A stretch of 64,000 nucleotides of DNA. Source: an uncultured Flavobacteriaceae bacterium. GTDB taxonomy: Bacteria; Bacteroidota; Bacteroidia; Flavobacteriales; Flavobacteriaceae. A program made the position numbers and the translations under genes. Positions within the stretch are counted from its first letter, which is position 1. The number at the start of each line of letters is the position of its first letter. A model generated the notes under the pieces. It was not told the origin of the DNA. It ran no database searches and saw only the letters and a list, made by a program, of their open reading frames with translations. The stretch is from NCBI GenBank assembly GCA_947503005.1, contig CANNCA010000002.1:806001-870000 (forward strand). Reading direction: 5' to 3'. Positions 53,591 through 61,400 of the stretch are shown piece by piece.

Positions 53591-54457
53591 CTATCCTTCA
53601 CACAACTGTAGTACCTCTCTCAAAATTCTTTCTTTTCGATTTTCGGATATGCCCAAATGATCTAGGAAAAACTTATCCTTTACCAACTGTCTGCATAGCA
53701 CAATATCTCGACTCAATAAAAAATTCTTTTCCCGGTTACTCAATAAATGTAAAACGGTGATGGGGTATAGACCGAGGCGGTCGATGCGGTCTTTCAATCC
53801 GTCACCTTTCGGATAATCCCAACTTAGTAGATTTAAACCTACACATTTACCGAAGGTCATGGCATCTTTAGTGAACCTGGTGTTGGTCGCAACCCATCCG
53901 TTTTCGAACTTTTCCGAATGCGTGTTGTTTTCATCCCAGTGCCATTTCACATCTTGATGTCTTGCATGAATATATAAGGGCACTTTCACGTTGCAGTTTC
54001 GCCCTTCTTCGCCATGAAATTTACATTCTATAATATTTACGCTTCCGTTTTTTTTCGCAAAAACATCTATTTCATGCGAGACACATTTGCCGGGCATAAT
54101 TTTACCTACTTCAGTCTGATAACCGGAATACTGAAAAATGGCCGAAATGAATTTCTCGAAAGGAAAGCCAGTGGGGCCTAGTTCATAGATTGCTTTTTTC
54201 AATTTATACTTTGATGCAAAAACCGACTTGCTTTTCTTCAAAAGCGCAAACGCTCGATTATAGATTTCTTTGGTCGAAATACCTTGATAGAGCTCATCGC
54301 GAACTTTATCGACAATTTGGCCGATTAATTTATCATCTGCACCGCTATGTTTGAGCGAACGCCTCAATTTTTCGATGGAAAAACGAGATTTCTCTCCTGT
54401 TGACTTTATAATCTCAAAGTCGATTTGTTCGCTATTCTCACTTTTTGAGGTTGACAT
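53591..54457 (-). CDS. ATP-cone domain fused to an Mrr-like restriction endonuclease fold
   Basis: A 288-residue protein. Residues about 12-90 form an ATP-cone (EIIKSTGEKSRFSIEKLRRS, then GISTKEIYNRAFALLKK), the nucleotide-sensing module of ribonucleotide reductases and NrdR. Residues about 98-215 resemble the Mrr/PD-(D/E)xK nuclease core: FEKFISAIFQYSGYQTEV, HEIDVFAKKNGS (Asp131) and NIIECKFHGE (Glu144, Lys146). A C-terminal tail of about 70 residues is helical. A nucleotide-controlled nuclease is the natural reading; the target is unknown and it is not next to a methylase. It overlaps the MscS gene by 20 nt in a five-gene operon. Confidence 0.85.
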   Translation of the reverse strand: MSTSKSENSEQIDFEIIKSTGEKSRFSIEKLRRSLKHSGADDKLIGQIVDKVRDELYQGISTKEIYNRAFALLKKSKSVFASKYKLKKAIYELGPTGFPFEKFISAIFQYSGYQTEVGKIMPGKCVSHEIDVFAKKNGSVNIIECKFHGEEGRNCNVKVPLYIHARHQDVKWHWDENNTHSEKFENGWVATNTRFTKDAMTFGKCVGLNLLSWDYPKGDGLKDRIDRLGLYPITVLHLLSNREKNFLLSRDIVLCRQLVKDKFFLDHLGISENRKERILREVLQLCEG

Positions 54458-55337
54458 CGATTTCTGGTATTTTTAAAAGTTGTAAAGTTGCCGAGGCCAG
54501 GCCTACTTTCCCATTCGTTTGTGAAATTGACTTTTCTACAGCTGTAAAGAGTTCATGTTTTGTTGCCCGTCTTCGTTTGTAGTCGGTTATATATCTTAGG
54601 TTCAATTCAATCCAGTTATCGGTCAAACGTACGGCAATTGTTGGATCGATAGTCGCATTCTCAATATAATAGCGTTCAACCATTTCTTCCCATTTTGCCT
54701 TGGACAGCCTCGCATAATTAGCCAATTGGTCGTTGGCAGTATTCAATACCAACTCTTTGGCGAGTGCTACATCAGATTCAAACGTTATTAGAATATTCAG
54801 TTCATCCCAAACAAAGGGAAAATCCATAGAATAATTCTTAATGGGACCTTTAAAAACAAAAGCATTACTGATTTTGACAATCCTACCTGAGTAATTGTCG
54901 CTACTTACCCACTCCCCCATTTCCATGATGGTGGTATAAATACTATCGATGTCAATTACATCACCTTTTATCCCATTTATTTCAATACGGTCTCCAGGTT
55001 TATAGACCCTAACAAAGAAAATATAGAATGAGCCGGCAATGCTCAGTATAAGTTCTTGGAGTGTAAAGGTGATCCCCGCTGTAAATAAGCCAATAATGAT
55101 GGTGTAATCTTTAACACTATCAGCAGTAAACGAAATTAGGAACAGAAGTATGATAAGTATATAGCCAACTATTTCAATGCCTTTTTGGGCTTTATATCGC
55201 ACCGTAACATCATCGATTCTTCTTTTAATAAGTTTGCGTAGAAAACCGACGGAAATCAAAATAATGAAAAGCCAGAGTAGCAATCGCATTATCTTGACAA
55301 CCCATGGTTGCTCAAGAAATTGGGTTAGTTCTTGCAC
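54438..55337 (-). CDS. Mechanosensitive ion channel, MscS family
   Basis: A 299-residue membrane protein: helices at about residues 14-34, 46-68 and 74-112, with the pore helix IGLFTAGITFTLQELILSIA. The beta-domain entry GSFYIFFVRVYKPGDRIEI and IEINGIKGDVIDIDSIYTTI are canonical MscS, and the C-terminal cage domain extends to residue 290. It opens under membrane tension to release solutes. The gene is embedded between a possible baeRF gene (zero gap) and the ATP-cone nuclease gene, so it belongs to the stress operon rather than being a stand-alone osmotic valve. Confidence 0.9.
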   Translation of the reverse strand: MQELTQFLEQPWVVKIMRLLLWLFIILISVGFLRKLIKRRIDDVTVRYKAQKGIEIVGYILIILLFLISFTADSVKDYTIIIGLFTAGITFTLQELILSIAGSFYIFFVRVYKPGDRIEINGIKGDVIDIDSIYTTIMEMGEWVSSDNYSGRIVKISNAFVFKGPIKNYSMDFPFVWDELNILITFESDVALAKELVLNTANDQLANYARLSKAKWEEMVERYYIENATIDPTIAVRLTDNWIELNLRYITDYKRRRATKHELFTAVEKSISQTNGKVGLASATLQLLKIPEIDVNLKK

Positions 55338-55748
55338 TTATTTTGAAGTTTGAAAAAAGTCTTTCACCATGGCCTTTATCTGATTGTCGGTCATGCTGTC
55401 CGCTTTAGCAACGGCCTTGACTTTCGCCGCTAAAGATTTGTAGTTCACATTCAATTCTTTTTTAAACTTTTCAGCGGTATCTGCCGGGCCGAAAAGTGCA
55501 ATGGCATCTGCACCTTTAATAACACCTGCCAACTCCTTGAAATATGATTTAAACTGATGTTTTTGGCGCTCAAGGTATTTACTATCTTGAACTACGTCTT
55601 GTGGACCTCCTTTTAATCGTGTTCCAGAGCCACCCGAGGGGCGATAATCTTCCACTTCAGAATGAACTATTTTAAAAGTCTCCTTATCATCCTTTAGAAA
55701 AACAATGATTGCTTTTTTTGAATCTATCCAAATCCCAACATTTTTCAT
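55338..55748 (-). CDS. Small protein, possible bacterial eRF1-like (baeRF) family
   Basis: The start at 55748 (MKNVGIWIDSKKAIIVFLKD) is preferred; an upstream ATG at 55772 would overlap the Usp gene. A 136-residue soluble protein. The first strand motif VGIWIDSKKAIIV, the Gly-rich GGSGTRLKGGPQDVVQDSKY and the later KGADAIALFGPADTAEKFKK resemble the RNase-H-like domain of the bacterial archaeo-eukaryotic release-factor-like (baeRF) proteins, which are suspected to act on ribosomes under stress. This assignment is tentative and based on pattern only. It follows the Usp gene by 10 nt and precedes MscS with no gap. Confidence 0.55.
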   Translation of the reverse strand: MKNVGIWIDSKKAIIVFLKDDKETFKIVHSEVEDYRPSGGSGTRLKGGPQDVVQDSKYLERQKHQFKSYFKELAGVIKGADAIALFGPADTAEKFKKELNVNYKSLAAKVKAVAKADSMTDNQIKAMVKDFFQTSK

Positions 55749-55758
55749 ATCGCCAGTT

Positions 55759-56607
55759 TTAAGAAATATCATGAAGCGTTAATACGGGAATCTTCGAATG
55801 ATAGCCCATTTCCTTGACTAAAGGCCTCGAAAACAAACTACCGAATAACGTGTGCTTTTTGTTAACAAAAGCGATCATATCACTATCTCGACTTTCAATA
55901 AACGCACTAATACCCGATTGCACCTTTAGGTCTGACAAATTGTGATAGCTATGCTCTGTTCCTTCCAAGATAGCTTCCAAGAGTTCTTTGTTAGCCTTTT
56001 GAGTCCTACTCAAATCAACCTCTTTGATAATGTGAAGAACGCAAATAGCGGCTTTATGGTGCAAAGCGATTTCCAATAAATAATTAAGTTCTTTTCGCTT
56101 GAATGTCGTCTTATAATCTGTTGGAAAAACGATTTCCTTCGGTTTGGAGAAACGAACATTTTCAGGAATCGCCATAACTGGGCATTCGGTCACTTTTTCC
56201 ATAATTTCCACAGCATTTGTACCGAAGATGACACTTTCTGCTCCGGTCATACCTTTGGTGCCCATTACTACAATGTCAATATCTTTTTTGGCTATTACGT
56301 CTTTAATACCGTAAAGAAGCGAGTTAAAAGTTGATATAGTATGATAAACGTGCTTAGGGTTATTATTATGAAGTTCGAGAATATCCATCAATTTGATAAA
56401 ACCTTCTTCAGACTTTTTCTTGGCAGCTTCATAAGCTATTTCTCCAGGCTCGGGAACGCTTAGGTTATCAATGGAGTAGCCACTGACCTGATAGGCATTC
56501 AAGAAGTAAAAATCGCAAGTTTGATTTGCGTACAGTTCCAACGCGTAACGAATGGCGTTCAATGCGTTCTTAGAAAAATCAGTAGGTAATAAAACTCTCT
56601 TGTCCAT
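55759..56607 (-). CDS. Universal stress protein, two UspA domains
   Basis: A 282-residue cytoplasmic protein made of two UspA domains (about 1-148 and 150-282). The first begins KRVLLPTDFSKNALNAIRYA and has the ATP-binding motif MGTKGMTGAESVIFGTN (G-2x-G-9x-G-T). The second lacks the Gly motif and so probably does not bind ATP. Tandem Usps act as nucleotide-sensing stress factors; precise targets are unknown. It heads a likely five-gene operon (Usp, baeRF-like, MscS, ATP-cone nuclease, beta-CASP) behind the TGACGAAGATCA promoter. It is one of five paralogues in this island. Confidence 0.92.
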   Translation of the reverse strand: MDKRVLLPTDFSKNALNAIRYALELYANQTCDFYFLNAYQVSGYSIDNLSVPEPGEIAYEAAKKKSEEGFIKLMDILELHNNNPKHVYHTISTFNSLLYGIKDVIAKKDIDIVVMGTKGMTGAESVIFGTNAVEIMEKVTECPVMAIPENVRFSKPKEIVFPTDYKTTFKRKELNYLLEIALHHKAAICVLHIIKEVDLSRTQKANKELLEAILEGTEHSYHNLSDLKVQSGISAFIESRDSDMIAFVNKKHTLFGSLFSRPLVKEMGYHSKIPVLTLHDIS

Positions 56608-56633
56608 AACTCATCAATATTTAGGTTACGGCA

Positions 56634-56676
56634 CTAAATTAAATCGTAAAAGGAAATTTTGGTATGACGAAGATCA
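56634..56676 (-). promoter_or_regulatory. Promoter with CRP/FNR-like dyad for the Usp-MscS-nuclease operon
   Basis: TATGACGAAGATCAGT at about 56663 has a TGAC-N4-aTCA dyad. A TAATTTAG box (one base off -7, about 56634-56641) lies about 33 nt downstream on the minus strand and 27 nt before the ATG at 56607. The dyad overlaps the stop codon of the preceding Usp gene. Confidence 0.5.
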
Positions 56677-57510
56677 GTCGCCGTCTGGAATTACCAAAAA
56701 CGGAATATCAGGATTAAATGCCATTCGTTTAATAACCGGTTCATGAGTCAATTCTTGAATTAGAGTGTGTTGGTAATTGACCATAGCCAACATATCTACA
56801 TCCAATTCCTTTAAAAAGTCATTGATGGCAGTAGCCTTGCTTTTATAAAGAGGCATCCAATGAGCCGTACAATTGTAAGGTTTTAAATATTCCATTAATA
56901 TACCAAGGTTAATGTCTTGGGCTCTTGACAGTTCTTTCGATTCATTGATATGCATCACGCGTATTTTTGCCCCGTACCGGTTAGCCATAGTTACCAATGG
57001 ATGCAACAAGCCGGCATCATAAGGTCTACTATAATCCGTTACAAAGGCGATACTTTTTGGCGGCTTAAAATCCAGTTCCTTGGGTATGGTCAAGATAGGG
57101 CATTTCTTGATTTTACCTATAATATGAAGCGCATTACTACCAAAGAAGATAGCTTCTAACTCTGAACGCCCTTTGTTACCTATAACGACCAAGTCTATTT
57201 CTAACTCTTCGACAAGGTCCGATACAATGGCAACAAGCTCCCCGTGTCTCGAAATAGTCTGGAACGAATGATCAGGATCCGGATGATCCAATTTAATACG
57301 ATGAAATTCGTGCTGTAACCCCTCTTCCGATTCTACACCCAACTGTTCTACGGTAGGCTTGCCAGGGACAGGTACTTTTAAAGGTGTAAAGGCGTTGTAA
57401 ACGTTCAGCAAATAAAATTTACTTGGAGTGCCTTTTTGTATTTGAGTTGCATAAAATAGTGCACAATAGGCATTATTAGAAAAATCGGTAGGAACTAGTA
57501 TATGTTGCAT
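56674..57510 (-). CDS. Universal stress protein, two UspA domains
   Basis: A 278-residue tandem UspA protein. The N-terminal domain starts QHILVPTDFSNNAYCALFYA and keeps the nucleotide motif IGNKGRSELEAIFFGSN; the second domain (about 145-278, starting PPKSIAFVTDYSRPYDAGLL) has lost it. A 154-nt leader holds only a weak regulator-like half-site (TGACC near 57626). The promoter of the next operon overlaps its 3' end. Confidence 0.9.
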   Translation of the reverse strand: MQHILVPTDFSNNAYCALFYATQIQKGTPSKFYLLNVYNAFTPLKVPVPGKPTVEQLGVESEEGLQHEFHRIKLDHPDPDHSFQTISRHGELVAIVSDLVEELEIDLVVIGNKGRSELEAIFFGSNALHIIGKIKKCPILTIPKELDFKPPKSIAFVTDYSRPYDAGLLHPLVTMANRYGAKIRVMHINESKELSRAQDINLGILMEYLKPYNCTAHWMPLYKSKATAINDFLKELDVDMLAMVNYQHTLIQELTHEPVIKRMAFNPDIPFLVIPDGD

Positions 57511-57664
57511 TTTAGTTTTGTTTCAAGCCTGCTATTTGCGGCAAAGCTTATTCTTTTTTGTTACCGTTCTATAACAAACTGTATTTATTAATTTTAGAAA
57601 AACACTTCTATTTTCATGCTTACTCTGACCATATTGTTCTAAGTTATTTCATCTTTCTGCCCCT

Positions 57665-58498
57665 TTAGGGAATTACCATAAATGGAATATTAATATGAAA
57701 GCCAACCTTCTTAATCACAGGCTCGATGAACAATCGTTCCAAAAAGGTATGTTTGTTCTGTATCATTACTAAAAAGTTCATACGTTTTTTCATCTGAAAA
57801 CTGTTGATACCGTCAATGACCGTTTGATTGGGCAGATCATGAAATAAATGGGCCGTATTCGACAATAATTTATCTAACTTCTGTTTATTCTTTTCTTGTG
57901 CCTCTGTTAGTTCGTAACCAGTGGAAACGTGCATTACCTCTATACTAGAAATATGGTTCTTCGCAATATCAAGCAATTGCCGCAATTGTTCTTCGCTATA
58001 ATCTACTTCAAAATCGGTCGGGAATAGAATTTCTTTCGGTTTTTCATATTCGAATTCAGAAGGTACAGCAATTACAGGACAAGTAGCTTTTTTGATGACG
58101 TGAACCGTATGACTTCCCAAGAAAATTTCCTTCGCACCTGTAGCACCTTGAGTGCCCATAATGACCAAGTCGGCCTTTTCCTTCTTTACCGTATCTAAAA
58201 CTTCATCAACCAGTAAACTGAAGGCGCTATGAATCATGAACGTATGCCTCGGGTTTTTGAATTCTTTTTCGATTTTCGCCTTTAACTTTTCGAGCCGAGA
58301 AATTGAACTTTCAGCATATACATCTCCCAAACCTATCAATCCTGGGCTATGTATCACATATTCGGCTTGATAAATGGCTGGTGTATACGTATTCAGTAAA
58401 TAAAAAGTACATTCTTGTTCTTTAAACAATTTTACCGCATAAAGAATAGCATTGTAGGCATTATCGGAAAAATCGGTGGGTAGTACAATTCGTTTCAT
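57665..58498 (-). CDS. Universal stress protein, two UspA domains
   Basis: A 277-residue tandem UspA protein, starting KRIVLPTDFSDNAYNAILYA, with the ATP motif MGTQGATGAKEIFLGSH in the first domain (His replacing the usual Asn after the Ser) and a second domain from about residue 150 (PKEILFPTDFEVDYSEEQLR). It is 81 nt downstream of the next Usp gene, with a 12-bp hairpin between them, so it may be transcribed by read-through; no own promoter of the island type was found. Confidence 0.9.
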   Translation of the reverse strand: MKRIVLPTDFSDNAYNAILYAVKLFKEQECTFYLLNTYTPAIYQAEYVIHSPGLIGLGDVYAESSISRLEKLKAKIEKEFKNPRHTFMIHSAFSLLVDEVLDTVKKEKADLVIMGTQGATGAKEIFLGSHTVHVIKKATCPVIAVPSEFEYEKPKEILFPTDFEVDYSEEQLRQLLDIAKNHISSIEVMHVSTGYELTEAQEKNKQKLDKLLSNTAHLFHDLPNQTVIDGINSFQMKKRMNFLVMIQNKHTFLERLFIEPVIKKVGFHINIPFMVIP

Positions 58499-58531
58499 GT
58501 TCTAATTTTTTGAGTTTCGAATAATTTAGTT

Positions 58532-58567
58532 TTCAACGTTCAAAGTAGGTCAAACTTGAACGTTGAA
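58532..58567 (-). repeat. Perfect 12-bp inverted repeat between two Usp genes
   Basis: TTCAACGTTCAA and TTGAACGTTGAA are exact reverse complements with a 12-nt spacer. It lies 3' of the 58580-59425 gene. There is no T-tract, so it is more likely an RNA stem affecting 3' stability or read-through than a classic terminator. Confidence 0.6.
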
Positions 58568-58579
58568 GATTGAACCTTT

Positions 58580-59425
58580 TTATCGTGCCAAATTTTGCAA
58601 TACCAAAAAAGGAATCTTGATATGCAGCCCAATTTTGTCAAGTGTCGACTGATATAGCATGTATTCCAAGTGGGAATGCCGTGAGTTGACCATGACCAGC
58701 ATGTCAATATCATTTTTGGCGATATAATTCATAATCGCTTTGGTCTTATCTTTTTCCGGGGATGTTTCAAAAAGCAATTTTGCCTTTTTCAGTTCACTTT
58801 TTAGAAATTCTTGGTTATCTCGTTGTCTTGCAGGTAGACTTTTCAATGGATCGATATACAAAAAATGTATTGTAGACCGAAACGAACCCGTTATATTACA
58901 AAGTAATTTCAACTCACGCCGACGATAAGGAACTTGATAGTTAGTAGGAAACAAAAGTTCACGTGGGGCTTCGTATGCATACCCTTCCGGAATAGCAAGT
59001 ACTGGACAATCAACGTATTTCATAACTGCAAGTGTGTTGCTGCCAAAGGAAAGTTTTCTATCGTTTGTTTTTCCTTTCGTGCCCATTACCACGATATCCA
59101 TATTCTCTTTACTAACGAGGTCGTTCACTTCGTCAGTTAATGACCCAAAAGCGGAAAGGGTTTTGTACTCATGTCTGGGGTTTGGCGAATATTCATTTAA
59201 ATCATCTAAAACTTGCTTTAAATGGGATTCTGAATTTTTCAGCACTGTTGCCTTTACTTGTTCAAAAAAATGCGGTTCTAAAACCGTGTCTTCAGCATAT
59301 ACTTCATCGGCATAGGCATGAACTATATAAAATTCACTTCTTTCATACTTAAAAACTTGACATGCGTATTTCAATGCATTAAAAGCGTTTTTTGAAAAAT
59401 CCGTTGGTATGACAACTTTACGCAT
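58580..59425 (-). CDS. Universal stress protein, two UspA domains
   Basis: A 281-residue tandem UspA protein, starting RKVVIPTDFSKNAFNALKYA, with first-domain motif MGTKGKTNDRKLSFGSN and a second domain from about residue 150 (PRELLFPTNYQVPYRRRELK) without the motif. It is divergent from thioredoxin; a single TGACATTGGTCA dyad at 59481-59492 lies exactly midway between their -7 boxes, so the two are predicted to be switched on together. Confidence 0.92.
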   Translation of the reverse strand: MRKVVIPTDFSKNAFNALKYACQVFKYERSEFYIVHAYADEVYAEDTVLEPHFFEQVKATVLKNSESHLKQVLDDLNEYSPNPRHEYKTLSAFGSLTDEVNDLVSKENMDIVVMGTKGKTNDRKLSFGSNTLAVMKYVDCPVLAIPEGYAYEAPRELLFPTNYQVPYRRRELKLLCNITGSFRSTIHFLYIDPLKSLPARQRDNQEFLKSELKKAKLLFETSPEKDKTKAIMNYIAKNDIDMLVMVNSRHSHLEYMLYQSTLDKIGLHIKIPFLVLQNLAR

Positions 59426-59449
59426 TATTATTACGATTAATTATATACT

Positions 59450-59523
59450 CAAAAATAAGTGCCTATCTGAGGAAAAACTATGACATTGGTCAGTTGGCCC
59501 TTTTTCATAATTCAATAAATTTG
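59450..59523. promoter_or_regulatory. Symmetric divergent promoter: Usp / thioredoxin
   Basis: The -7 box for Usp is TATTTTTG on the minus strand (59450-59457); the -7 box for thioredoxin is TAAATTTG on the plus strand (59516-59523). The perfect dyad TGAC-ATTG-GTCA (59481-59492) has its centre 33 nt from the centre of each box. This is the position expected for a CRP/FNR-type activator touching polymerase (about -41), serving both directions at once. Confidence 0.75.
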
Positions 59524-59541
59524 TAGTAATAATAAAAGGGT

Positions 59542-59841
59542 ATGAAAAGTAGTTTTCAAAAAATCATCGATTCAAAAACTCCCGTTTTAGTAGACTTCTT
59601 TGCCGATTGGTGTGGGCCTTGCAAAATGTTGGCTCCAATATTGAAACAAGTAAAAGACGAATTGGGCGATGACGTGAAAATCATCAAAATAGATGTGGAC
59701 AAAAATCAACCATTGGCCGCCAAGTATCAAGTACGTGGCGTTCCAACAATGCTATTGTTCAAAGACGGAAAACAAGTTTGGCGGCAATCAGGGGTTTTAC
59801 AAAAAAATGACATAGTTGGTACCATAAGATCGCACATCTAA
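59542..59841 (+). CDS. trxA: Thioredoxin
   Basis: A 99-residue thioredoxin: VLVDFFADWCGPCKMLAPIL contains the redox pair in WCGPC, and the cis-Pro loop is RGVPTMLLF. No signal peptide, so cytoplasmic. It reduces protein disulfides with electrons from thioredoxin reductase (not in this window). The promoter is shared back to back with a Usp gene through a CRP/FNR-like dyad, so this is probably a stress-induced thioredoxin rather than the main housekeeping copy. It converges on the DfsB-type gene. Confidence 0.93.
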   Translation: MKSSFQKIIDSKTPVLVDFFADWCGPCKMLAPILKQVKDELGDDVKIIKIDVDKNQPLAAKYQVRGVPTMLLFKDGKQVWRQSGVLQKNDIVGTIRSHI

Positions 59842-59854
59842 CAATTGGTCAACT

Positions 59855-60352
59855 TTACTTAGTACACTTGTTAATCAATTTATAAGCCCAATCATAGTGG
59901 CTGGAAGTTGCCGAAATAAGGTAAGCGGCCAGTGAGGTAGTGCCCGTCCATTTATAACGTTTTTTTTCGAAAAGTTCATCGTTGGTATGGCCAATAATTA
60001 TTTTTTGCACTTTGTCAAAAGACGTTCTCAAGAGCATTCGCACTTCTTTTAATTCAACATCGCTATACTTCCTCCAGATTTCTCTATTCAAATCAGGCAG
60101 CGTTTTCCATGTATAGCCATTTGCCGGCATGTCTGGCATTTTTCCCTGTAAATCCATAGCATACCAATCTAACACCATGAGATGCCAATGGTGAAGGTGT
60201 GCCAGTACATCCCTTATGTTTCTGTTGAGATATCCCTTGGGGAATTCCTTGTTCAATTCATCTTTTGAATATGAATCGACCAAATCGTTCAACTTGTTGA
60301 AATTCTTTTGGCCAAGTGCTAAGAGTTCGTCTTTTGTTTTAGGTCTGGGCAT
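59855..60352 (-). CDS. ClbS/DfsB family four-helix bundle protein
   Basis: A 165-residue helical protein: PRPKTKDELLALGQKNFNKL, then RNIRDVLAHLHHWHLMVLDW (His-rich helix), WRKYSDVELKEVRMLLRTSF and SLAAYLISATSSHYDWAYKL. This is the ClbS/DfsB branch of the DinB-like superfamily. ClbS is a cyclopropane hydrolase that protects against colibactin; most family members have no assigned substrate. It is in a Usp-rich stress island, 41 nt downstream of another Usp gene on the same strand. Confidence 0.87.
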   Translation of the reverse strand: MPRPKTKDELLALGQKNFNKLNDLVDSYSKDELNKEFPKGYLNRNIRDVLAHLHHWHLMVLDWYAMDLQGKMPDMPANGYTWKTLPDLNREIWRKYSDVELKEVRMLLRTSFDKVQKIIIGHTNDELFEKKRYKWTGTTSLAAYLISATSSHYDWAYKLINKCTK

Positions 60353-60393
60353 CGTCAGTACGATTTTGAGGTCTTATTCTAAGTATACCTGTA

Positions 60394-61233
60394 TTACTCG
60401 TGAAGCACCAAAAAAGGAACTTCAGTATGGTAACTGATTTCCTCTACTGCGGGTCTAAACAAGATACGCTGAAAGAAATTGAGGTTTTTGGCTACCATTG
60501 CAATCATATCAACATCCCTACTTTCGGTAAAACATTGTACGGCGGTTTCCAATTTTTTTCCCGTCAGGGAATGAAAACTGTGTTCTACATCCTTTAGATA
60601 ATCGTGTAAGAAACTCTTGTTATCTTTTTGTAATGCATTTAGTTCCTCCCCTTTCTTTGAAATATGAAGTATGCGCAAGGCAGCATGATGTTGTTGTACT
60701 ATGGAAATCAAGCTGTCCAGTACATTGCTATTATATCCCGTGTGATAATCGGTCGGAAAGGCGATTTCACGTAAAGGCCTGTACTTGGCATCTTCGGGCA
60801 CTGCCAATAAAGGACATTTGATTTTTGTCATCACATCGCCTGTGTTACTACCTATGGTTGCTTTTTTCAAACCTGAAGCTCCTTTGGTTCCCATGATGAT
60901 CAGGTCTATTTTTCTATTCTCCGATTCCCTTTTAATGGCATCCACAAAAAAATCGTGTATGGCCACGGTCACAAATGTGTGTTTGGTGTTTAGTGGCAAC
61001 TTTTCGATTTCTGCCATTAATTTCTTCAAATCTTTTCTACTTTCCTCAAGCACATAATCCTCAAAATTTCGGGATGCAGAACGCACCGCGGAACCTGCAC
61101 CGGAGTATGGTGGAATTGGGTCGATATGCATTAAGTGAAAAGTGCATTTCGATTTTTTTAAAAGCTCTAAGCCATATTTTAGGGCATTGAACGCATTATC
61201 GGAAAAGTCGGTGGGAACTAAAATCTGTTGCAT
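60394..61233 (-). CDS. Universal stress protein, two UspA domains
   Basis: A 279-residue tandem UspA protein, starting QQILVPTDFSDNAFNALKYG, with first-domain nucleotide motif MGTKGASGLKKATIGSN and a second domain starting about residue 146 (PLREIAFPTDYHTGYNSNVL). Fifth Usp paralogue of the island and the nearest to the kinase/regulator pair. A TGATATTGGTCA dyad lies 59 nt upstream, with a -7-like box at 61261. Confidence 0.92.
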   Translation of the reverse strand: MQQILVPTDFSDNAFNALKYGLELLKKSKCTFHLMHIDPIPPYSGAGSAVRSASRNFEDYVLEESRKDLKKLMAEIEKLPLNTKHTFVTVAIHDFFVDAIKRESENRKIDLIIMGTKGASGLKKATIGSNTGDVMTKIKCPLLAVPEDAKYRPLREIAFPTDYHTGYNSNVLDSLISIVQQHHAALRILHISKKGEELNALQKDNKSFLHDYLKDVEHSFHSLTGKKLETAVQCFTESRDVDMIAMVAKNLNFFQRILFRPAVEEISYHTEVPFLVLHE

Positions 61234-61260
61234 AACGGTCTGGTATTAGTTTTCTGCAAC

Positions 61261-61303
61261 TAAAAGTAGAGAGTGTAAAAGAATCTAGAAATGATATTGG
61301 TCA
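61261..61303 (-). promoter_or_regulatory. Promoter with CRP/FNR-like dyad (TGATATTGGTCA)
   Basis: The dyad at 61292-61303 has its centre 33 nt from the centre of TACTTTTA (minus strand, 61261-61268), a one-mismatch -7 box, 27 nt before the Usp ATG. Confidence 0.6.
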
Positions 61304-61400
61304 GGTGTGCGACTATTGAGGAAAATCTAAAGCTTTAGCCGAGTTTGTTTTTTATAAATATGCAAAAGTGACTACTACAGAGTGAGGACTAGAATTTTAT

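Noticed and set aside
53591-54457. Restriction-modification system
   Set aside because: No methylase or specificity gene is adjacent and the ATP-cone points to a different control.
57626-57640. TGACCATATTGT as another regulator dyad upstream of the 56674-57510 Usp gene
   Set aside because: Only one half-site matches and no -7 box lies at the 33-nt spacing seen elsewhere.
58541-58552. CAAAGTAGGTCA as a regulator dyad for the 57665-58498 Usp gene
   Set aside because: The left half does not match and no -7 box lies at the expected distance; the sequence is better explained as part of the spacer of the 12-bp inverted repeat.
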